Of a DNA stretch of 64,000 nucleotides, positions 56,730 to 64,000 are shown piece by piece (positions within the stretch are counted from its first letter, which is position 1; each line of letters starts with the position of its first letter). Origin of the DNA: Wolfiporia cocos (lineage: Eukaryota; Basidiomycota; Agaricomycetes; Polyporales; Phaeolaceae); assembly GCA_029448655.1 (NCBI GenBank), contig JACCLO010000004.1, forward strand, positions 2,356,001-2,420,000, in the 5' to 3' direction. Position numbers and translations under genes: made by a program. The notes beneath the pieces are model-generated. The model worked only from the letters and a program-made list of their open reading frames with translations. It searched no databases and was not told the DNA's origin.

Positions 56730-58599
56730 TGAACCAATTCTTGGTGTTTCCTTGTCTCGTCTGCGGACATTCGTACGGATTCTCTTGTATCCTAATGTAC
56801 AGTTTAGAACTTGCCTTGTATACCAGATTCTTGCATTTGGCTCCGGTAGTTGAGACTGATCGACCTGTCACTAGCGCTGTTCGGATATTTGGCAACCTTA
56901 TTGTCCCTCTACTGCAGTGTCTCGACATGACTGATGCATACAGTTATATATCCGCCGAGTCTCAAGATCATCCGCCGTCAGGTCAGTCCAACATTGCGGT
57001 TGACATTAACTAGTATGATACGGGCTTTTTTCACCCATCAGGGCTTTTCTTATAACAACTTGTACGTGATGATATTTCGCGATTACGAGACCCCAGCGCC
57101 CGTGAAGGGGAACTCCGCGCGTGCAATACCCGCAGGATCAGGCGCCATGAGCAACTCTGGTATGTACATGAGGATGGAACTAGTGTTCCCATCGCGGAGC
57201 GCGCCGCGTTCGCGTCCATATCTTTTAAGTTGTCGCGTCAAGGCCCCAGCCTACAGGAGCTGCCAGTCAGTGACCCTCCACACGAGGCGAATGTTAATCG
57301 GGTGGATTTGTGTCGGCTCCTCCACTTATTAGATATCGCAGATGACGTTGCAAATTGCTGATACAACCGGGTAAGGTGGTTTCATAGGCTCCCAGAGAGA
57401 ACTTAACGTTTTTGTATAATTGCTGGGTCAAACCTTTGCACGATCACATAGCAGTTCTCATCTGCTTGTGCCTCTTTATCAAGTAACAATTTCAGTATCT
57501 CCTCAAATTCGGAAAGGGAGATCCTACAATCTGGAGACATATCTCCCGACCGAGTCCTGGATTTTTTCAAAGCTGAATACGGAGGATTGGGATGAAGAGG
57601 CCGAAAGGTGAATAACGCTGCTGATTCGAAGGACTAAGTGACGACACTCATTTTAATAATACTCAGGCCTTGTGATGTGATGTCTAAACGTCCTAGTATT
57701 CGGTAGAGCCTCTTACTGGACTTTCACCTTCAAGTCTTCGGGCGATCTCTCGTTTCTATACCAGTCTTCCCGCCGATAATTGCAAAAATGGACCACTGAT
57801 ACTCACATATGCTCCCTTCGGGTCTGTCTTGTATTTTGAATAAATGCACAGTCACGACGTTGTTGATGCAATATGATTTAAATTCGTTATGTACCTTCAG
57901 GACGTCTTACATGATGATACTAGTTGCCACATTTTTGGAAAAGGCGTGGGCAGAAAAGGAAAGCCGCGGACCGATCTTTACCCAGATCAAGCCACACAGA
58001 TCGGTCAAGTGGCGCTGTCGTTGATCGTCACGATTGCTCATCGCGATCCCATTCTTCAAGCTCTGAGGTTTCATCAAGCTTCTCCTTTTCACCCTCTGAA
58101 CGTATACAATAGATTGCTAGAAAACGTAGCCTGCGGCGCGACCGATTTTGAAACGGTTTCAATGTCCGTGGGCGCTTATTCTTGTGCAGCTAGAGGATGT
58201 CTTGTCGCCCTCTGGGGATTATACACAAGGCTGATGTATCGAGTCTTGCATAGCACTCTATTCAAACGCTTACTTCTTGAAAGATGTCTTCAACTACTTT
58301 ATCGGGATAATCGAGTCTGCCGAGAGTCACGCGCCGTCTTACCCCCCGCCCCCTTCCTGAAGGTTGACTCGTGCTCGCCTTGTCTCTCCGTCTTCAAAGG
58401 CTCTGTCAGGACTCCAGTCAACACCAAGTAAGCGCATTGAGCGGCAGCATCATCCCAGCTGACAATCAGTACGATGGCGGCAGCTATCCTTACAACCTAT
58501 CGCAGCACCAGCTCGATTTCAAGTTCAACAACTTGCATATTGTTCCAGGAAAGACTTAGGGACGGCCACGGCCCCTCCGTATCTTGATGCAGTAAAATC
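56730..58599. other. 1.9 kb spacer with no supported gene
   Basis: Several ORFs (the longest on plus, 57889-58431, 180 codons) lack any domain, signal peptide or exon partners. A weak coding look around 57420-57610 (plus) could not be extended. The last few hundred bp should contain the promoter of the BTB gene. Confidence 0.4.
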
Positions 58600-59593
58600 A
58601 TGGATGACTCCAAGGTGCAGCACATTGCAAGCCGGGACTTGATTCATCACAAGGACTTTTGGTATGAGGACGGCAACGTGATCGTTGCAGCGGGGAATGT
58701 GGCATTCCGCCTCCATGTTAGCGTACTGTCGCGCGAATCGCCTGTTTTCAGGAACATCTTCCTTGCCGAGGACTCGGTGCACGAAATCATGGAGAATTAC
58801 CGGCTCGTACGTGTCTCGGACACGGCGCAGGACATGGAACACCTTGTCTCTGCTATCTACCATGCGAGGAGGTACCTGACTTGGCCGTTTCGCTCGCGAC
58901 TACAGCATGCTCACAGCTTGTGGCGCCAGGTTCCGCGAACCCAACCTCCGTTTGCCTTCTGATTTGTTCGCGTCGCTCATTCGAATGGGGCATAAGTACG
59001 AGATCTTGGATCTTCGCGCTCTCGGACTTCAGCATCTCAAAGCCCTCTATCCGATGAACTTCGCCGAATGGCAACGCATTACCGATCATTTAGGCGTCAG
59101 TGCAATCGTCATGATGTTCGTCAATCTAGCATTATTGACGGGCACCTCGTCGATCCTCCCCCCTCTTCTGTATGAATGCTGTCAACTCAGTGATGACATA
59201 CTGTTGACCGGATATACCCGCCCGGACGGGGTCGTGGAGCAGCTCCCGCAGCATGTGCTGCAGCGATGCCTCGCAGGCAGAGGGAACTTGGCGAGTGCTA
59301 ACAACAATGCACGGCTGTGGGTCTTCGAGACCAACGGCTGCAGCCCGCTATGTGAGCGGAAGAACGTCTGCTCGGCAGGGATACAAGGTCTTCCTCAGTT
59401 TGCGATGAAGGGCGGCTGGTTCACCACCGACATGGCCTTTGCGCCAATGATGGAAGACTCCAGCATCAACGACGACATGGTGTGCAAGAAGTGCAGGAGC
59501 ATGCTTGCGAGACGCGAGGTGGATTCGATGCAAACAATGTGGCGCAGGCTTCCGGATATATTGGGCGTGTCAGTCGCGGACTGGCAACCATGA
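58600..59593 (+). CDS. BTB/POZ domain protein
   Basis: MDDSKVQHIASRDLIHHKDF opens at 58600, followed by the BTB core FWYEDGNVIVAAGNVAFRLH, VSVLSRESPVFRNIFLAED and YRLVRVSDTAQDMEHLVSAI. An intron (about 58874-58932) joins YHARR to FREPNLRLPSDLFASLIRMG; the next block HKYEILDLRALGLQHLKALY is the BACK-like helix pair commonly seen after BTB in mushroom proteins. The C-terminal region contains Cys pairs (CSPLCERKNVC, CKKC) that could bind zinc. About 310 residues. BTB proteins of this Agaricomycete group are numerous and may be Cul3 adaptors, but no partner is known. Confidence 0.85.
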
Positions 59594-60296
59594 TTGTAGG
59601 CAGTGCTCGGACATCGGTGAGCGGCCAACTACGTCCACTTTTTGTATATTGCGTATACCCAGGCATAGTTATACGAGACCCAGTCTCGACCAATGTGTTG
59701 TACCTTTCCTGATTCGTGTATCCCTTATTCATGTGTCGTTGATTTCCTTCGCTAGACCGGTCGCGTTGAGGTTGTGACTCCGCCATTTGCTTGACAGAAA
59801 GGTAGCAGTCACATTAGACCCCGACAAACCTATTGAACGCGCCAGAGACCACAGCTACCGCGAGTACTGTGCTCGCGGTGGACCCGACTAGGCGATCTCA
59901 CCGGTTCCGTGGCATCTGTGAACTTCGGATAACGTCGTTCGCTTGTGCGAAATGATTAATGGCACCGCGACTCGACTCTCCTCCCACGCAGCATGTTCAA
60001 AACCAAGCCGCATGAATTGCGCAGAGTAAACGCGACGGCGTAGGATTTACACTACAGGAGTACAGACCTGAAGGTTCCCGGGAAAATTAGGTACATGTGT
60101 ACAATGTACAACGAACGGCCGGAACGATGTGGATGCGATGTGTGTTGGACGTGCTTGTCAAGAGTGCGTGAGATGTACAACAACGGAGACCTTGATGAGA
60201 TGAGAGTACAAGAAGCCCGATATGGATGAGATTCGAACGAGTGTGTAGGCCGAGTTCCGGGCCCGGGTGCCGAGTGTCGCCGGTCGCCCGACGAGC
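59594..60296. other. Convergent spacer, nothing recognised
   Basis: 3' sides of the BTB gene and of the leftward ORF ending at 60297. Only short ORFs. Confidence 0.45.
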
Positions 60297-60953
60297 CTAC
60301 GCCTCCGCGACGACGACGCGCGACAACCCGCTCTTGACGTACTCCCTGCTCTCGCCGAGCCCGCACGGCCGTCTGCGCATCGGGCGGCCACACCGCCGGC
60401 TGAGGAGCACGTTCGCGACGAGGCGCCCACGCACATCGGGGAACTCGGACAGCAGCGACACCTCGGCCGCTATGATGCCGGGCGGGCCCGCCACGCCCGC
60501 GGTGCTCTGAGCCTGCTTGGTCTCCTCCCTCGCAGACGGTGGTCCCGATGGCGCCGCGATGCGGGTGCGCGATGCGATGACGGGCGCGGGTGCGAGCTTC
60601 GCGGGTGCGGGCGGCGCCGGGTGCGCGGAGCGCGGCGGGCGGGCGTACTGCGTAACGAGCACGAGCGGGCCGTCCGCGAAGGGATCCTCCTCGCATGCGA
60701 TTGCGGTGCGCACGGGCGGGGGCGGGGGCGGGCGGCGCTGCGTTGTACGGCTCATGCCCCGCGCGCCGGACGCAAACGAGAACGCAGCGGCCTGCAGGGC
60801 GCGGCCACCGCGGCCGCGGGAGGACGCGACGGAGATGTTCGGGAGGTGGGTGAAGGAGGAGGCCTGCGCGGCGGAGATGGGCGCGGCGGGGCTGAAGCTG
60901 GGGCCGAATGCGCTGTGGAAGGCGTGGATGCGCTGGGCGGGGACGATGGCCAT
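60297..60953 (-). CDS. Ala/Pro-rich protein of unknown function
   Basis: Single open frame of 218 codons from the ATG at 60953 (MAIVPAQRIHAFHSAFGPSF) to the stop at 60297, in GC-rich DNA with strong third-position GC. Mostly disordered: Ala/Ser/Arg-rich N-terminal third, a Pro run (PPPPPP), then PLVLVTQYARPPRSAH and a C-terminal part ending REYVKSGLSRVVVAEA that looks structured. No signal peptide. The N-terminus has Arg/Ser/Ala and few acids, so mitochondrial import is possible. Because the opposite strand is also open here (60267-61019), the strand choice rests on start context and on the ordered C-terminal segment. Confidence 0.55.
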   Translation of the reverse strand: MAIVPAQRIHAFHSAFGPSFSPAAPISAAQASSFTHLPNISVASSRGRGGRALQAAAFSFASGARGMSRTTQRRPPPPPPVRTAIACEEDPFADGPLVLVTQYARPPRSAHPAPPAPAKLAPAPVIASRTRIAAPSGPPSAREETKQAQSTAGVAGPPGIIAAEVSLLSEFPDVRGRLVANVLLSRRCGRPMRRRPCGLGESREYVKSGLSRVVVAEA

Positions 60954-61800
60954 GGCGGTGGTTCGATTAGGGGTATGCTTGGTGAGAGACAGTGGCCGCA
61001 GAGGCTATTACGGATGTAGGTGGCTGGTGGGAGCGGAATATGCAGGAGGTGGTGGCTATATGAAACGAAGAGGGCGGCCGGGTCAAGAACAATGCGGCCA
61101 CAACAACAATGGAGAAACCCTGCCGCCCGCATCTGCGCCGCCCGTCTCCCGGCGCCATCACGTTACGTTGCCCGACCCTATACGCAGACCTGATTGCAAA
61201 CAACACCATGGTGGGACAATAGTTGCTAGCGGTTACAAGCAGCTGTCTACATATCTCGGCTAGAAACGTTGTGTCGCAACCTAGAATCCCGCAGCACCCC
61301 ATCGCATGACTGGCCTCGAGGCGGTGGCACGATCGCTGTAGACAATCGCGACTCCCAGTGGGGAGATGGCTGCGGAGACAGATGCTTACTCGCAGATTGT
61401 ATCGAGCGGATCTTTGGGGCATGCCAGATGACCTCGATACGCGGAGGCTGTTGTACAGGATCTCTCATCTCCGAGGCGCACTGATCCCCGAGTCTGTACA
61501 TGTACGGCACCGGTGCCTACCAAAAGCTGTCTGCGTATGAATTCCACACGCGGTGAGTTTCCGGGGTTCTGTCCAGTATCTATAGGTTCCGTAAGGACCC
61601 CTACAAATCTCGCGTCAAGCTAGCCGAATTCCAGGCAGTAATCTCCACTATTCGATCAACGATGAGTGGACGCAAATCACAAAGCAAATACAGTTGCAAA
61701 ACACATCCTGCAGCCGTTCAAAATGTTCAGACAAACGCATTCATACTGTAGGTGAAGAGGATCAAGATGCAACCGCCTTGACAGTCATACCTCCAGCGGA
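60954..61800. other. Divergent spacer before the DUF6535 gene
   Basis: Upstream region of the leftward Ala/Pro-rich ORF and, to the right, DNA that should hold the N-terminal exons of the DUF6535 gene, which I could not identify with confidence. Confidence 0.4.
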
Positions 61801-64000
61801 CAGGTGTGCAGAGAGCTGTCCCAGCAATCGTTGTCACAATTTTCGACAAGCTCAAATGCTGTTTGAATAAACATCTGCTGGTTTGCCAGCCTAGTCATCA
61901 GTGTTTCGACAGCATTCCTCGCCACTCTCGCGAAGCAGTGGCTCTCAGGTATTCAGGAAGGCTACTCGCCTATCCCCGAGATTCGGGGACGCCAGCTGCA
62001 ATTCCGGCACGATCAATACGAGAAATGGTGGGTCTCACGCACACTCTTCGCCCTCCCTATCTTACTCCACATTTCTCTCCTACTGTTTTTCGCCGGCTTC
62101 GTCTAGTTCTTGTGGTTCATCAACAGAGCAGTGGCCATCGTAGCCGCGAACATCGCGGCCGCCACCATCCTGTTCTACATCGTGACACACCTCATGTCCT
62201 TCCTGGGGATAGCCAGTCCATATCGGACCACGTTGACCTCACTCATACTCGTCACGGCTGATGCGGTCATGGCAGAACTGGCCCCGACATTCATGGCGCT
62301 AGCTGAGGTCGCTACTCGACCCTCGCTTGCAAAGTCCCAGGCATCGAGGAGCAAAGACTGGTCCAAAACGCGTGCACGCAGATATCTTACTACCAGGTAC
62401 GGAGAAATCAAATACATCGCCCGCAATGCCCAAGAAATGGACGCACGTGCCATTGCGAGTGCCATTGCAGCGCTCAGTCCGTCGGATGAGAATGCTGCTT
62501 TCTTCACGAAGAAGATGTACCTGTTTGCACCATTGCTTGCTCAGCGTCATTTCATGTCGCACGATGGAATCGTCGAGCTACTGGCTAGGGAGCTTCGTTT
62601 GCTCTATAACGGTGCTCTCACGAAATAGGGCTGAAGTCGGATTTCAATCGCTCAGGCTTGCACAGCTACTGACAGAGACCAAGGAGGATCAGTTGCATGC
62701 GATGGAGCTTATCGACGAACTTCTCCTCTTCTATGATGACCAGAGCTCTATGCACGAGTTCGGGACACATCCCCTATGCACTTCAGGACTTTGTTCACCA
62801 GATCAGTTCATTACCAAAAATCATCGGTCTCCCAATCTTTGCCAACATGTTGAGACTACAGTTCATTGTCTCCCCCCAGAACTGGTATGACGCAGACATT
62901 CGCTACTCCATCGATCAGCTCTATTCGCGCCTCCAAGACCCTGAGAGGGACAAAATAGATCTTCTTCCAGACAATCTGTTGACTGCATTGGTCAACGCCG
63001 TCATATATACCGCTATGCGTCCCATTCTAATGCAAGTTTCCCATTTGATTGACTTGGATGCAGCACATAGTGCTCGTGCATTGGATACGCCTGTGGCGAT
63101 CTCACTGAGGCGGAACGACATGGGTTATGCAGTGCTTCGTCAAATCTGCTACAGCATCTGGCTTTGTGCTGTGCCAGGCTTGTTCGCTTCCAACAACCTG
63201 CTTATCCCGCACATCAGACGTGCAGCACCCTCCCTATCCGGGTCTGTTGCACAATATCTGCATCCTAATTCAGACCGCCCCTCCCTTCCGTATGCGGTCC
63301 TGGCGAATATGGAATCGCTGCTATTTGCGGAGCGAGGCCTTGTACCACTACCACGCACAGAAGAAGATGAGGACCACATACAATTTGCCAGACAACTTGT
63401 GCAACGATATTCCCAATTCCTGGCTGATTTCAAAAATCAACTACGTGCGAATCTCACCGGCCACGAGTATTCACCGGCTTTCTTCAAGATTGAACAATTA
63501 GTTGCCAACTATGTGCGGCAGAGCCGATACAAACACCCATCATCTTCGACAAAACATGTTACATGCTTCCTACGGCGAATCGTCAAAATCACAGACTATG
63601 TTTTGTCCAACTGTACGATGGGAGAAGAAGTGGGCGACGTAGTTGTGAATGTTGTGGATAATACCCTTGACCTCCTGCTCACCATATGCCAATACATCTC
63701 TGGAATGGATGTAGTCGATCAGGTCGTGCTGCTACGTGCAGCGTACGGAAATGCTTTCGCACTCGCCATACAATCGAACAAGCAACATGGAAGAGCTAAC
63801 GAAGACAAGGCCAACGTAAAATCTCCGACGAAACCATCAGCGCTACTAGTCGCGGATACCCCTCAGAGTGATGCCGGCTCTCCACTTTTGACGGATATAT
63901 CGGCTCTATCAGCTATCGGTGCCTCTGTTGGAATTGCTGGCTCTTTCTTTCTGACGCACAGTACATTAGTTACTGACGTTGATATAGCTGAAGATGTTAC
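61800..64000 (+). pseudogene. DUF6535 membrane protein, disrupted and cut by the window edge
   Basis: From 61885 the frame reads FASLVISVSTAFLATLAKQW, RQLQFRHDQYEKWWVSRTLF and ALPILLHISLLLFFAGFV, the membrane-helix core of DUF6535. A TAG at 62104-62106 then interrupts it; the same frame continues FLWFINRAVAIVAANIAAAT and on to ELLARELRLLYNGALTK, stop at 62628. The next part continues in another frame (AEVGFQSLRLAQLLTETKED), and a second shift near 62765 leads to YALQDFVHQISSLPKIIGLP, which stays open to about 63980 with long soluble helical sequence. One nonsense codon plus two frameshifts without plausible introns point to a pseudogene; a start exon was not found and the 3' end lies outside. 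Confidence 0.72.

Noticed and set aside
57889..58431. 180-codon plus-strand ORF between the GH5 and BTB genes
   Set aside because: No domain, mixed hydrophobic and Cys content without pattern, and competing open frames on the other strand.
60267..61263. Two long plus-strand Arg/Gly-rich ORFs (60267-61019, 60517-61263)
   Set aside because: GC-rich antisense frames with no domain; the minus frame has a good start context and an ordered C-terminal segment.
1..64000. CRISPR arrays, prokaryotic operons, rRNA genes, prophage
   Set aside because: None seen; spliced genes and eukaryotic families throughout.

Overview
The window is nuclear DNA of a filamentous basidiomycete, most likely an Agaricomycete close to the Polyporales. 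The evidence is the many 45-60 nt GT-AG introns, a full set of single-copy eukaryotic housekeeping genes, and several protein families that are expanded mainly in mushroom-forming fungi (DUF6697, DUF6533, DUF6535, F-box/LRR, BTB). There is no bacterial, viral or CRISPR content. Species is not determinable from what I can see. Gene models were made by reading exons by eye, so inner splice sites are approximate unless stated.

Layout. (1) About 1-26 kb is a compact, GC-rich housekeeping block: a coiled-coil DUF6697 protein (-), mitoribosomal protein mS33 (-), a divergent mitochondrial SUV3 RNA helicase (+), a small secreted protein (+), a conserved protein of unknown function (-), a ~6.7 kb intersectin/Pan1-like endocytic scaffold with EH, coiled-coil, WH2, two SH3 and DH-PH regions (-), the Paf1-complex subunit CDC73 (+), an inositol polyphosphate multikinase (-), a small conserved ORF (+), OPA3 (+) and an Agaricomycete-specific protein of unknown function (+). 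(2) About 26-48.5 kb is an AT-richer accessory island interrupted only by eIF2A (31.3-33.5 kb). It holds two DUF6533 seven-transmembrane-type genes, a truncated third copy, a frameshifted F-box/LRR-like gene, and several non-autonomous elements: a 953 bp hAT-like element with an 8 bp target-site duplication, two nearly identical ~0.9 kb terminal-inverted-repeat elements, a 1.1 kb CACTA-like element, a 0.6 kb foldback element and two tRNA-derived SINE-like units arranged head to head. (3) About 48.5-60 kb returns to genes: the autophagic lipase ATG15 (+), another DUF6533 gene (-), a GH5_12-like glucosidase with an unusual Cys-rich CaaX-like tail (+), a BTB protein (+) and an Ala/Pro-rich ORF (-). 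(4) The window closes in a DUF6535 gene (+) that shows one in-frame stop and two apparent frameshifts and runs off the right edge.

The housekeeping genes serve separate pathways: mitochondrial gene expression (mS33, SUV3), mitochondrial membrane (OPA3), endocytosis and actin (intersectin-like), transcription elongation (CDC73), inositol phosphate signalling (IPMK), translation initiation (eIF2A), vacuolar lipid breakdown (ATG15) and glucolipid turnover (GH5). The most unusual part is the DUF6533 island: paralogous membrane-protein genes duplicated with their upstream DNA, broken by elements, one with a transposon inserted exactly at a splice acceptor.
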